A stretch of 64,000 nt of DNA from the NCBI GenBank assembly GCA_938075415.1, contig CALJHC010000020.1, positions 62,001 through 126,000 on the forward strand. The letters run 5' to 3'. A model generated the notes under the pieces. The model did no database searches. It was given only the letters and a program-made list of their open reading frames with translations, and was not told the DNA's origin. The position numbers were made by a program, and so were the translations under genes. This DNA comes from an uncultured Rubripirellula sp. Its GTDB lineage: Bacteria > Planctomycetota > Planctomycetia > Pirellulales > Pirellulaceae. Below, in pieces: positions 28,780-38,062 of the stretch (position 1 is the stretch's first letter; every line of letters begins with the position of its first letter).

Positions 28780-29817
28780 GTGAACATGAATGTTGATGAA
28801 CTGCATCCATCGGACCAAAATGCAGTTTGGTACGGTAAGGAACTTGCGACTCGATCTGACTGGCAACAGCATCTGAGTGACGAGGAGGTTGACGAGTGCC
28901 TGAACGTGGGTGGTGATTTGGTAGCTGATCTATCAGCAAAGGACCTGTGTACTTCTTTTGAAGATCGTTTGCCAAAGCTGGCCAGTCGATTAAGAGAAAT
29001 ACAAAACAGTCTTGAGACGGGTTCGGGCGCGGCCTTGATTACAGGTTTTCCTCTTGAGTCGCTTGATGAGAGATCGGCTCAGCGACTTTATGAATGCTCA
29101 ATGGCCAGGCTTGGTGTTCCCGTTTCGCAGGCGATTGATGGAAGGACAACGTTTCACGTTCGAGATGAGGGTTATGCGGCCACTGATCCTCGAGCGAGAG
29201 GGCCAAGTTCAAAGAATCGGCTTACTTTTCATTCTGATCGTTGTGATGTGATCAGTTTTCTGTGTCTGAGAGCTGCCTTGCGCGGTGGTGAGAATCAGAT
29301 TGTCAGTTCCGTTGCAATTTACCAGCGACTGGCCCGTGAGCGGCCGGACCTTCTGGCTGTTTTAAAGGAGCCGTTCTGGTACCAGCGACACAACGTCGAT
29401 CCGGGAAATGAAAATACGTTTTATCAGCAACCAGTCTTTTCAATTTTTGAGAAGAGATTTGCATCGAGTCTGCTACGCGTCTTGATTGATCGTGCCTATC
29501 ATGCTGATCAGACACCGGCCATGACTGCTCAGCAACGCGATGCTTTGGATCTGGTAGAGTCGATATCAAGCGACCCGATGATGCATTACGAATTTCGGCA
29601 GCGATCGGGCGATATATTGCTGCTGAATAATTTCGTTACGCTACATCGACGGAAGGCGTTTGAGGATGATAAGGATGCGGCTAAACGGCGACATCTTTTG
29701 AGAATATGGCTTGCCATGCCAAATAGCCGGCCGCTGGACCCTCAGTTTTGTGCGAGTTATGGACAGACAGCGGCTGGTTCTGTTCGGGGTGGAATGAAAC
29801 CGAACAGAATCAATTGA
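28780..29817 (+). CDS. TauD/TfdA-family Fe(II)/2-oxoglutarate dioxygenase
   Basis: Non-heme iron oxygenase of the TauD/TfdA fold, 345 aa. The facial triad is visible: FHSDRCD gives His and Asp, and LLNNFVTLHRRKAF gives the distal His; RRHLLRIWLAMP contains the Arg that should bind 2-oxoglutarate. A GTG at 28780 and an ATG at 28786 are both possible starts, with an AGCAGG stretch just upstream. No signal peptide, so cytoplasmic. Substrate is unknown; the family includes sulfonate, carnitine-precursor and clavaminate-type hydroxylases. A CACTCG-ATG-CGAGTG hairpin (29823-29837) lies six bases after the stop and may mark the transcript end. Confidence 0.9.
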   Translation: MNMNVDELHPSDQNAVWYGKELATRSDWQQHLSDEEVDECLNVGGDLVADLSAKDLCTSFEDRLPKLASRLREIQNSLETGSGAALITGFPLESLDERSAQRLYECSMARLGVPVSQAIDGRTTFHVRDEGYAATDPRARGPSSKNRLTFHSDRCDVISFLCLRAALRGGENQIVSSVAIYQRLARERPDLLAVLKEPFWYQRHNVDPGNENTFYQQPVFSIFEKRFASSLLRVLIDRAYHADQTPAMTAQQRDALDLVESISSDPMMHYEFRQRSGDILLLNNFVTLHRRKAFEDDKDAAKRRHLLRIWLAMPNSRPLDPQFCASYGQTAAGSVRGGMKPNRIN

Positions 29818-29964
29818 TCCAGCACTCGATGCGAGTGGCTTTAAGTGGCATTTGGTGTTCGTGAATCCCGAACAAAAAGCAAACGTCGGCTGATATGCCT
29901 TTACGAACTTGGAACGGTAAGCGTTTAGAGAGAATATTGCAGACACTCATTAGGTTAAAAAGAC

Positions 29965-30318
29965 ATGCCAGATCCATTACCAGAAAATCCATACCAAGCT
30001 TCTAACGACGAGACCGAGTTTGCTTCTTCCATACCGACGACTGGTGATGGAACGGGAGGGGTTATTCCCTACAGGAATCCATCGGCATTGATCGCATATT
30101 ACCTGGGGCTGTTTTCTTTCATTCCAGTCATCGGGTTGATCTTGGCTGTGCCGGCGTTCGTGCTCGGAATTATGGGGCTAATTGCAAAGAAGAGGAATCC
30201 GGTGGTTCGCGGAAGTATTCACGCATGGGTCGGAATCATCATGGGAGGAATTTTTTCTCTCGTTTGGGGTGGTTCGCTATGCGTGTTACTCTTGAGAGGT
30301 TTTTTCTTCGCGATGTAG
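29965..30318 (+). CDS. DUF4190 small membrane protein
   Basis: A 117-aa protein with a polar, proline-containing N-terminal tail (about 1-40) and two hydrophobic segments: YYLGLFSFIPVIGLILAVPA and, after KKRNPVVRGSIHAW, VGIIMGGIFSLVWGGS. The arrangement and the G-S-I-H-A-W-V-G junction match DUF4190, a family with no assigned function that is common in planctomycetes. ATG start, no neighbour closely linked. The C-terminus is hydrophobic and ends right after the second span. Confidence 0.82.
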   Translation: MPDPLPENPYQASNDETEFASSIPTTGDGTGGVIPYRNPSALIAYYLGLFSFIPVIGLILAVPAFVLGIMGLIAKKRNPVVRGSIHAWVGIIMGGIFSLVWGGSLCVLLLRGFFFAM

Positions 30319-30631
30319 TTTTGATCCAACCGTTAATCATCACGTTTCTGATTGATCGGTTTCGGCCAATCGCAATCTCGGTGTTGCAAAAAATTGTGCT
30401 TGAGCCAGCAACTTTGGCAGTGATTGTTGCGTTGTCTGCTGACTGCGATTCTCTGTGCGTGTTTCATTGTTAGTCGGCTAAATGACAAGCTTGATGGCGG
30501 ATGAATAATTGGGTACTGAACGATGGATCATTGAATCATTGTTGGAGTATTTCAGTGATGCAACTGGTTCCATGGAAGGTAGTTCGTTCTTAATTATCGA
30601 CTAGGGTCATTCCCCGACTTGGGTTCAAGGT
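30319..30631. other. Intergenic region, nothing recognised
   Basis: Between the DUF4190 and antiporter genes. Short open frames only. It should contain the antiporter promoter; no terminator or RNA structure stands out. Confidence 0.4.
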
Positions 30632-32290
30632 ATGGATGCATTTGTAATTGAGCAGTTTGCTGCCAACTTTCTAATTGTCTTATTGGCTGGACTTGTCGCT
30701 GGAGTTTTTTGCAAATGCATCGGCGTTTCGATGCTGGTTGGTTATTTGGTAATTGGTGCATTGGTAGGTCACGGCGGGCTTGGTTATGTAGCACAGAATG
30801 ACCACGAACTTGAGGCGTTGGCCAACGCTGGAGCATTGTTGCTATTATTCGCCGTGGGGCTTGAGTTTTCGATCGAACAGTTGGTTCGTTTACGCAGTTA
30901 CATTCTGCTCGGTGGTGCGATGCAGATGTTATTGGTGATCATTCCGGTGGGGGTTCTCGCGTGGATGTTGGGGTTTCGGTGGGAGGCTTCGGTACTTTTG
31001 GGGGCCAGCGCATCACTCAGTTCGACGATTCTTGTTTTTAAGGCTCTCAATGAGTGGGGGCAGTCCGCATCCGCGCATGGACGGCGGGCGATTGCCATGC
31101 TTTTGTTTCAGGATGTAGCACTGGTTCCGATCATGCTTTTCATCCCCGTATTGTCTGGATCGGCAAACGCAGAACTGCTTACAAAGATTACTCATCTCTT
31201 CGTCGTGGCGACGCTGTTTGTCGCGGCAGTTTATGTGCTAAGGAAATTCATTGCTCGAAAATTAGTACCGCTTTTGATCAGTCTGCGAAGTACCGAACTG
31301 GTTGTCTTGTTTGCGGTCATTGTGCTCACCGGCGCGTGCTGGCTGGCGTCGTTACTGCAAATGCCCGCAGCAGTTGGCGCGTTAGCGGCTGGATTTATGC
31401 TCAGCGGGAATCGACTGACTCACCAGATTGATACGTTGGTGTTGCCATTTCGTGAAACCTTTTCAGCGGTTTTTTTTGTGACTTTGGGTGCGCTTTTGGA
31501 ACCAAATGTATTTTTGGCAGAACCACTAACGATTTCGGTGACGCTCGTAGCCGTAATCCTTATCAAGGCGCTGGCGGCAGGATTTGCATTGAAGTTGACC
31601 GGCTTGAGGTGGCGGCAGGCAATGGGCACCGGTCTGGGTTTGTCGCAACTTGGTGAGTTTTCGTTTTTGATTGTTGGTGTGGGCGTAGCGCAAGGTGTGT
31701 TTACGCAGGATGACTATCAGAGGACCTTGGTGATTGCGATTGGCACCTTGGTTTTAACGCCTCAGTTAATCAAGTTTGGTTTGAGATGGGGCCATTTAAG
31801 AAGCGACGATGGGGAGGTTGAAAGTGACGAGTTTGGTAGTCTTGTTAATTCAAATCGGGCTGTCGTGATCGGGGTTGGTTTAATCGGAGGCAAAACAGCT
31901 GCCCGGTTGGAGACACTGGGTGTGGAAGTTTGTTTGGTAGATCGAAGTCCACTTAATCTTTATCCGTTTGCTCAGCAGGGATTTCAGACAGTCACCGGTG
32001 ATGCCATGGATGATCGAGTCATAGAGAGGGTGTGTCCGGTCAACAGCCAGATTGCGGTTGTCAGTGTTCCTGATGATTCCAACGCCATTCAAATCGTCGC
32101 GAGATTACGGACAGCTAATCCGAGCCTTTTTATTCTTGTGAGATGCAGATATTTTTCAAATATGAGTGAATTGAAGAAGGCGGGGGCAAATCAAGTCGTC
32201 AGCGAGGAACGAGAAACCTCGGTCGTCGTCACTCAGATATGTGAGCGACTGTTGTGGCAATCCAGTGACGAGCCCGAGCGTGGCATGTGA
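30632..32290 (+). CDS. CPA2-type cation:proton antiporter (KefB/YbaL-like) with TrkA-N domain
   Basis: Monovalent cation/proton antiporter of the CPA2 family, 552 aa. The first about 380 residues are hydrophobic with family motifs: GYLVIGALVGHGGLG, LLLLFAVGLEFS, and GLSQLGEFSFLIVGVGVAQG. From about 407 a cytoplasmic Rossmann RCK/TrkA-N domain begins with VVIGVGLIGG (GXGXXG) and continues to an acidic DRS that should bind nucleotide. There is no TrkA-C domain, so the protein is shorter than E. coli KefB/KefC. Likely role is K+ or Na+ efflux coupled to proton entry and sensing of nucleotide state. A 19-bp tandem repeat follows its stop. Confidence 0.92.
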   Translation: MDAFVIEQFAANFLIVLLAGLVAGVFCKCIGVSMLVGYLVIGALVGHGGLGYVAQNDHELEALANAGALLLLFAVGLEFSIEQLVRLRSYILLGGAMQMLLVIIPVGVLAWMLGFRWEASVLLGASASLSSTILVFKALNEWGQSASAHGRRAIAMLLFQDVALVPIMLFIPVLSGSANAELLTKITHLFVVATLFVAAVYVLRKFIARKLVPLLISLRSTELVVLFAVIVLTGACWLASLLQMPAAVGALAAGFMLSGNRLTHQIDTLVLPFRETFSAVFFVTLGALLEPNVFLAEPLTISVTLVAVILIKALAAGFALKLTGLRWRQAMGTGLGLSQLGEFSFLIVGVGVAQGVFTQDDYQRTLVIAIGTLVLTPQLIKFGLRWGHLRSDDGEVESDEFGSLVNSNRAVVIGVGLIGGKTAARLETLGVEVCLVDRSPLNLYPFAQQGFQTVTGDAMDDRVIERVCPVNSQIAVVSVPDDSNAIQIVARLRTANPSLFILVRCRYFSNMSELKKAGANQVVSEERETSVVVTQICERLLWQSSDEPERGM

Positions 32291-32294
32291 TTTG

Positions 32295-32336
32295 GTGGTT
32301 TTTACCCTGCTTCGTGGTTTTTACCCTGCTTCGTGG
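32295..32336. repeat. 19-bp tandem direct repeat, two copies plus four bases
   Basis: The unit GTGGTTTTTACCCTGCTTC occurs perfectly twice in a row (32295-32313 and 32314-32332), followed by the first four bases of a third unit. It begins five bases after the antiporter stop codon. Looks like a recent slippage or duplication event in the 3' untranslated region. Confidence 0.9.
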
Positions 32337-32463
32337 CGATTGCTTCGTGTTGTGAATTGCAGGATTGACAGAGGATTGATAAACCTACCGGATCAATCTT
32401 GTGTAAAAAGTTATCTGGCTGAACGCTCTGCGTCCTTCATTTGGTGATCAATCGAGTTCAAAT

Positions 32464-33561
32464 ATGCAACCAACCCAATTTGGTATCTCGTCCATTGCAA
32501 CTTTTCAGCCTGAGCAAGTGATTGCCAATGAGTGGTACGAGTCAGCATTGCCTCGGAAATTCGTCAATCACACCGGTATAGAAAAAAGGAACATTTCTTT
32601 TTCTGACGAGGTGACGATGGCTGCTGATTGCGTGAGGCAATTGGTTAGCAAAACAGAGTGCGATTTGAGGGACTGTGCCGGTCTTATTTTTGTTACACCC
32701 TCGTTCGTGCCCATGCATGTTGCTAATCGTTACATGAATCGCGAGCAGGCAAGAAAAGAGCAGCCAACACGGGCAGCACACCAGTTGGCAGAACTGCTCG
32801 AGATTGCGCCAAGGCGTGTTGCCGGCATGAATGGTTTTTGCAGTGGATATGCCAAGGCTTTTTCGTTTGCTAAACAGAGATTTATTTCTTCGATAGGTTT
32901 GAAATCCACAGAATTCATTCTAGTGATTACCTCAAATCGAATTAGCAGGATCACCGATTATGGCTGCCGGCAATCCGGTGCGTTGTTCGGGGATATGGCA
33001 ACCGCCTCTCTTCTCTCTCGTACCGATAGCGAAAAGTATCCCGTGAAGTTCAAGCTCGTTGATGCTTGCTATAGCAAAAAAGGTGTAAGTCGAGCTTACT
33101 TCGATTTCTCAATGAAGGAAAATGTTTTAGTTCCCACCGCAGAGGGTGGTCGAGATGTTGAGCCGGAGCGACTGGTTTTTTCGATGGACGGGATGGGCAT
33201 CGCTGATACAGCACCAAGAGCGATGGCTGCGTCAGCTGATGAGTTATTGAACGCCAACGGGGTTGAGCCAAGTGAGATTCAGCATATTGTTCCCCATCAA
33301 GCGGGTAACGGCATCATCCGTTTGGCATCAATGAAATTTGAGCAACTAGGACTTACCGCGGACGTTGTTAACGGTTTCGCCAAGAACATTGGTAACGTTT
33401 CATCTGGTTCAGTTCCTTTTGCTTTGCGGAAGCTCTGGAGTGAACTTAGTGGATATGTTTTGTGTCCGGTTGCAGCGGTGGGTAGTCCGGGCCGACCCGA
33501 GGTGTCGCAGGGCTGTCTGTTGTTCGAAGTGTGCGACGAGGCCAAGCTGTCGGCTCTCTAA
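32464..33561 (+). CDS. 3-oxoacyl-ACP synthase III (FabH-like thiolase-fold enzyme)
   Basis: Thiolase-fold ketosynthase of the KASIII type, 365 aa, ATG start. The catalytic triad is visible: Cys in NGFCSGYAKAF near residue 125, His in PHQAGNGII near 278, and Asn in KNIGNVSSGSVP near 309. FVNHTGIEKR near residue 36 is the usual N-terminal FabH motif. It would condense an acyl-CoA (or other acyl donor) with malonyl-ACP. It is not in a fatty-acid gene cluster and diverges from housekeeping FabH, so a specialised role (lipid head or secondary metabolite starter) is possible. The phosphopantetheinyl transferase gene at 50 kb is too distant to imply linkage. Confidence 0.9.
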   Translation: MQPTQFGISSIATFQPEQVIANEWYESALPRKFVNHTGIEKRNISFSDEVTMAADCVRQLVSKTECDLRDCAGLIFVTPSFVPMHVANRYMNREQARKEQPTRAAHQLAELLEIAPRRVAGMNGFCSGYAKAFSFAKQRFISSIGLKSTEFILVITSNRISRITDYGCRQSGALFGDMATASLLSRTDSEKYPVKFKLVDACYSKKGVSRAYFDFSMKENVLVPTAEGGRDVEPERLVFSMDGMGIADTAPRAMAASADELLNANGVEPSEIQHIVPHQAGNGIIRLASMKFEQLGLTADVVNGFAKNIGNVSSGSVPFALRKLWSELSGYVLCPVAAVGSPGRPEVSQGCLLFEVCDEAKLSAL

Positions 33562-33661
33562 CGTTAGAAGCAATTCGTTTTGTTTTGGGTCACATCAAGG
33601 CAGGACTGTCAGTGACGGAAACTCTGGTTGAACATCGGAACTACCAAGAGATGCTCTGGCT

Positions 33662-34108
33662 CTAGTCCATTCGAACCCCGATGCTGAGCAGGATATTGGC
33701 ATAGCGTTGTTGATCAGCGGTTTGGATGGTCAAGACATGATCGGGGGTGCTAACAGCATCGTAGAAAGCCCATTTGTCGATTGATTCAAGCTGCAAATCC
33801 AGATTGGCCTTCTTGATGGTTTCTCGGTAATCACTCCAAACAGGAGGATCTCCGTCGAGTGCGTAGGGTCCGCTTGTTTCTGTTTGCATGGTTTGAATCG
33901 CTTCAACTGGAACAGCTGACAGAACAGCCTCCAGAACCTGATTGCATGTTGGGATCCCGGGCATCAAATTCAGGCTGACAAGTTCTGAGCGTGGCCCTCG
34001 CTTGCTGGCAGCGGGGTAATTACCGTCAGCGATCAAGATTGTGCTGTGGTGTCCTGCTGCGGCGAGCACTGCGGTAATTTGCGGATGGATTAATTTGTGA
34101 CGCAACAT
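33662..34108 (-). CDS. RbsD/FucU-family sugar mutarotase
   Basis: A 148-aa RbsD/FucU protein, from the ATG at 34108; the frame runs on to 34183 but the extra 25 residues do not fit the family. Members interconvert pyranose anomers of ribose or fucose, or the pyran and furan forms of ribose. Motifs are the start MLRHKLIHPQITAVLAAAGH, the sugar-binding TILIADGNYPAASKRGP, and NLMPGIP, with a C-terminal block DHVLTIQTADQQRYANILLS. It is cytoplasmic and convergent with the ketosynthase gene. Whether fucose or ribose is the substrate cannot be decided here. Confidence 0.9.
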   Translation of the reverse strand: MLRHKLIHPQITAVLAAAGHHSTILIADGNYPAASKRGPRSELVSLNLMPGIPTCNQVLEAVLSAVPVEAIQTMQTETSGPYALDGDPPVWSDYRETIKKANLDLQLESIDKWAFYDAVSTPDHVLTIQTADQQRYANILLSIGVRMD

Positions 34109-34375
34109 GTTAATAATTCGATAAGGGATTGAAGGTGGGAACCAACGCAACGCATGTTGACCAGCGATCAGCGTTACAGACATTTGCAGGGAATCAAGTA
34201 CACTGAAGAAGCAGGTTTTTCAGTAGTGAGTTTTCTTTTTATCACTTCAGCGGTTATCAAAGAAGACTTGCACGCCCTATTCTATCGTTTCTGCAGAGAT
34301 CGGTTAGGTCCACTCGACTTAATGTGCTGGAAGGTGGCTTCCCGATGAACATCCCTCGATTGATGGAGTACACGA

Positions 34376-35602
34376 TTGTCAGAGAGTTTTCTTTCGCGAC
34401 GATTCAAGATTGGCACTTTTCTAGGTGTCGATCTGTTCGTGCATTGGACGTTCATGCTTCTGGTGCTGTACGTCATCTCCTCGACGATCAGTGAGGGAGT
34501 TACGTTTGCGGCTTTCATGGTTGCACAGTTGTTCGGGGTTTTTTTCTGTGTGACGCTTCATGAATATGGCCATGCCATGGCGGCGCGTCAGTTTGGCATT
34601 GGGACAGCGGATATCACGTTACTGCCCATCGGTGGCGTAGCGCGACTTCATCGGATGCCTCGTATTGCATGGCAAGAGATGTTGGTTGCCATTGCGGGTC
34701 CGGCTGTGAATATCTTGATTGCTTTTTTGTTGACGCTAATCTTTGCAACGCAGGTGGATCAAGAAGTTTTGATCGGTTTTCAAGACATCGCAACGGCGCC
34801 CGAAGATGGCTTGGAAATGAGTCAGGATGTGGCGACGGCAATTGACACGATGTTCAGAAGTCCTTCGCTTCCGGGTTATCTTTTCTCGATGATTGTGATC
34901 AACACCATGCTGGTGCTTTTTAACATGATTCCAGCTTTCCCCATGGATGGTGGTCGTGTACTTAGAAGTTTCTTGGCAATGTTCACCAGTTACACGGTTG
35001 CGACACGTTTTGCTTCAAGAATTGGGATTTTCTGCGCCTTGCTGATGATCTTATTCGCTTTGCAGGGAGAGTCGGCCAACCCCCTCCCCATCCTCATCGC
35101 TTTGTTTGTGGGTTTCGCGGGATACACCGAGGCAAAGCAGGTGGAGATCACTGAAAAATTGCGTGGTATCACGGTTTCAGATGCAATGGTCCAATCTGCC
35201 ATGGCCATCCCGGAGCATTTCACGCTTAATGAGTTGGCCAATAATTGGAGGTGCATTTCCGCAGATGCGTTACCTGTAACCAACTCGATTGGTATGCCGG
35301 TGGGCATCATCACCATCAAAGAGTTTGCCAAGGCAACCCAGGTTAGTGGTTGGCGAGGTGACACGATCATGAAAGTGGCACGTCAGGTCAAGCCAGGGCA
35401 ATTGCTGCGTGTGGAAGATTCACTGGATGCTGTGCTGATGCGTGCTGATAAGAGGGTGCGAAAATACCCAGTTGTGGATTCGCAAGATCGCCTGATTGGA
35501 CTTCTCGACCTTGACACGATTATGCAAAGAATTTCTCTCTCGCCGGCTGCTCCCTTACCTGAGAAAATCAACGAGGGTGCAAGGTTCGACCAAACAAGCT
35601 GA
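34376..35602 (+). CDS. Site-2-protease-like M50 metallopeptidase with CBS pair
   Basis: Intramembrane zinc peptidase of family M50 (SpoIVFB/Rip3-like), 408 aa. The zinc motif is LHEYGHAMAA (His62, Glu63, His66) and the third ligand region is NMIPAFPMDGGRVLRS near 183-198. About six hydrophobic spans cover residues 20-235. The C-terminal third holds a tandem CBS pair (about 250-395) that usually senses adenine nucleotides. The TTG at 34376 is the only start available: a TGA lies 15 bases upstream in frame. Substrate is unknown; relatives cleave membrane-bound regulators. Confidence 0.92.
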   Translation: MSESFLSRRFKIGTFLGVDLFVHWTFMLLVLYVISSTISEGVTFAAFMVAQLFGVFFCVTLHEYGHAMAARQFGIGTADITLLPIGGVARLHRMPRIAWQEMLVAIAGPAVNILIAFLLTLIFATQVDQEVLIGFQDIATAPEDGLEMSQDVATAIDTMFRSPSLPGYLFSMIVINTMLVLFNMIPAFPMDGGRVLRSFLAMFTSYTVATRFASRIGIFCALLMILFALQGESANPLPILIALFVGFAGYTEAKQVEITEKLRGITVSDAMVQSAMAIPEHFTLNELANNWRCISADALPVTNSIGMPVGIITIKEFAKATQVSGWRGDTIMKVARQVKPGQLLRVEDSLDAVLMRADKRVRKYPVVDSQDRLIGLLDLDTIMQRISLSPAAPLPEKINEGARFDQTS

Positions 35603-35631
35603 CCGGCAGCGCATCACAGACAAAGATCGTG

Positions 35632-36537
35632 TCAGAGAGTTCCGTCGGCAGACTGACCACAATCAGCATGTTCAATATTTCGTTCAATCTGAATTGTAGA
35701 GTGGCAGATACCGAAGCGATCGTGCAAAACCTGTCTGATTTGTAACAGTAGCGCATCGTCATTTTCTTGGTTTGGACGTTCCAAGTGTGCGGTCAAGGCA
35801 ACTTCGGTGGTGCTAATCGCCCAGATATGCAGGTCGTGCACATCAGTGACACCGGGTATCTCTTCGAGGTATTTCAAGACATCATTGGGATCAATTTTGG
35901 TAGGCACGGCATGAATCGCGAGTGTGATGGATTCACGGAGAAGATTCCAAGTACCAAGAAAGATGAACACTCCGATCAATAAACTTATGAGAGGGTCAAT
36001 CCATGCGTTTCCTGTGAGCCAGATCACCACTCCAGCGATGACAACACCCAAAGACAAAAGTGCATCAGCCGCCATGTGCAGGTAAGCGCCGCGAAGGTTG
36101 AGGTCACTTTTGCGCCCTTTGGCAAACAAGAGTGCCGTACCTGTATTGATGAAAACGCCGATTGCGGCCACAGCGATGACAACGGGCGCGTCAACGGATG
36201 CCGGATCCTGAAGTCTTTCGATTGCTTCCCAAGTGATTCCTCCCACCGCGAGTAATAGCAAAAGGCTATTGGACAACGCCGCGAGGATCGTGGTGCCGCG
36301 CCAGCCATAGCTATGTCGTAAATCAGGCGTGACCTTTGCGAGGGAATATCCAGCCCAAGCCATCAGCAGACCAAGGACGTCGCTGAGATTGTGTCCGGCG
36401 TCCGCCAGTAACGCCAATGATTCGGTCCAGTAGCCAAAGCCCGCCTCAACAATCACGAAGGAAGTGTTGAGCAGCACGCCAATGAGAAAAGCCCGGCCAT
36501 AGCGATCAGGTAGGGGATGGTTTGCACATTGGTGCAT
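35632..36537 (-). CDS. CDF-family cation efflux transporter (CzcD/ZitB-like)
   Basis: Divalent metal:proton antiporter of the cation diffusion facilitator family, 301 aa. Six spans are visible. Metal-site motifs are LADAGHNLSDV (Asp46, His49, Asp53) and HMAADALLSLGVV near 154, the HXXXD/HXXXD pattern seen in zinc-transporting members. The cytoplasmic C-terminal domain includes GVTDVHDLHIWAISTTEVAL. There is no His-rich loop between spans IV and V. An MHQCANH N-terminus carries Cys and His that might bind metal. Convergent with the M50 gene, 29 bp apart. Confidence 0.93.
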   Translation of the reverse strand: MHQCANHPLPDRYGRAFLIGVLLNTSFVIVEAGFGYWTESLALLADAGHNLSDVLGLLMAWAGYSLAKVTPDLRHSYGWRGTTILAALSNSLLLLLAVGGITWEAIERLQDPASVDAPVVIAVAAIGVFINTGTALLFAKGRKSDLNLRGAYLHMAADALLSLGVVIAGVVIWLTGNAWIDPLISLLIGVFIFLGTWNLLRESITLAIHAVPTKIDPNDVLKYLEEIPGVTDVHDLHIWAISTTEVALTAHLERPNQENDDALLLQIRQVLHDRFGICHSTIQIERNIEHADCGQSADGTL

Positions 36538-36652
36538 TGGGACATCCAGCAGGTATCAATTGAGTGTGACAGAGAGCGTGATGATTCGTGCTTCTTCGAA
36601 TATCGGTATCAGGATTCCAGTATCAGTTCTGACGAACAAGTTGCGTGCAGGA

Positions 36653-37693
36653 CTAGAAAGCGCGATGTGGGTTCATGTCGACTGCATCGACATCGAGGGC
36701 GTTGAGATAAACTGATGCGATTTTAAAAATGAAATAAATGAGCAGGAATGCCACAGTCACTCGAATCAAAACGGTGGCGATTCCTGTCAGCACCTTGATG
36801 GCTTGCTTGGAACGTTCGTCATATTCACGCGATAACTGGGCCATCGCCTCAGCATCGGATCCCGCATGTTCGGCGATATCAACACGCTGAACAAATTCTT
36901 TGGGTAGGACTTCGGTGGCTTGCAGTGCTTCGGCAAGTGATGCACCAGCACGGATGGCATGTTCTGATTTATCGGCGCCGCTCTGATAATACTCGCTGTC
37001 GGTGCTATCCAGTGCAAGTCTGATGGAACGGATTGGATCAATTCCCGAGCCGAGTGTCAGGGAGAGCGTCCAACACAATCGAGTGATGGTGATGGTTTGT
37101 ACCGAGGGTCCGAAAATGGGGATCTTATAAATCAATGGAATCAAGTTCTGAACGCCCGCAAAATTTTTGCTAAATCCGAAAATCAGTAATCCGATGACTC
37201 CAAAAACGACTGCAATGTAAAACCAAAACCAGAGAACTCCTTCACCCCCGCGAAGACCTAGGCCCAAGATGTCAATCATCTGTCCACCACCGGCGGGTGT
37301 CAGAATTCCCATCAGATAAATCAACAGGGAAATGACACCAATGCCAGCTATTAATTGCAATGCGGGCCAAGCAATCGAACTCAAGAATGCGCGCTTGGTT
37401 GACACTTGATGGTCATAGTGTTTGCTCAGGATCAGCAACGCCTCCTCTATTTTCCCTGTCTCTTCACCGACTCGTGTGATCGCGGTCATGAGCCGAGGAA
37501 AGTAGGGATCATTTTGCATGATATGACTCAATGCAAAACCTTGCTTTGTCCCTTGATGTAACTTCAGCATCGCGGAACGGTGCTTCGCTGAGCCAAGTGT
37601 TGATTCTGATTCCAAGGCGCGAACAACGTCGACACCAGCTTTAAGTCCAGTGCCAAGTCGATAGGTGAATTTCGAAGCGGCTGAAAGTTCCAT
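36653..37693 (-). CDS. Type II secretion/type IV pilus inner-membrane protein F-like (GspF/PilC)
   Basis: A 346-aa GspF/PilC-type protein from the ATG at 37693; an upstream in-frame start at 37750 would add 19 polar residues. Two GspF domains are visible, each with its signature: GLKAGVDVVRALE with FPRLMTAITRVGEETGKIEEAL, and SGIDPIRSIRLALD with PKEFVQRVDIAEHAGSDAEA. Hydrophobic spans are near 125-150, 180-205 and at the C-terminus. Such proteins anchor the assembly ATPase in the membrane. No gspE, gspD or pilin gene is next to it, so it either works with a machinery encoded elsewhere or has another role. Confidence 0.88.
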   Translation of the reverse strand: MELSAASKFTYRLGTGLKAGVDVVRALESESTLGSAKHRSAMLKLHQGTKQGFALSHIMQNDPYFPRLMTAITRVGEETGKIEEALLILSKHYDHQVSTKRAFLSSIAWPALQLIAGIGVISLLIYLMGILTPAGGGQMIDILGLGLRGGEGVLWFWFYIAVVFGVIGLLIFGFSKNFAGVQNLIPLIYKIPIFGPSVQTITITRLCWTLSLTLGSGIDPIRSIRLALDSTDSEYYQSGADKSEHAIRAGASLAEALQATEVLPKEFVQRVDIAEHAGSDAEAMAQLSREYDERSKQAIKVLTGIATVLIRVTVAFLLIYFIFKIASVYLNALDVDAVDMNPHRAF

Positions 37694-38062
37694 GGCTTTA
37701 TTCGATTCGATTGCAGGTTTGTCTCTGCATCGCTTGATCTCGACTCGCATGCAAGCGAGTGAAAGCGACGCACAGCATTTTGGCTCGTGTGTTGTCAGTG
37801 CCTGATCGAATGGTGATTACCAAATCGCTGCAGACGGTGCCATCTTATCTAATGGAACGAAGGTTGTTGAAGCACATCAGGAACTGTGTCTGAGAAAGTG
37901 AACTCAATGTCTGTTGAATGTCACTGCTTTTGATCTCCAGTTTAGCCGTGCCAGAAATTCATGGGTTGAGCGTTTCGCTCTGTGCGCGCGTTGGTATTCT
38001 GATGAGTGGCGATGCAGCAGCCTCGATGCTGGTCGGAAGCGTGAAGGAGATTCGCCTGATTG
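37694..38062. other. Intergenic region, nothing recognised
   Basis: Upstream of the GspF-like gene and downstream of the small conserved gene on the same strand. Frames open here run antisense through the small gene and look spurious. Confidence 0.4.
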
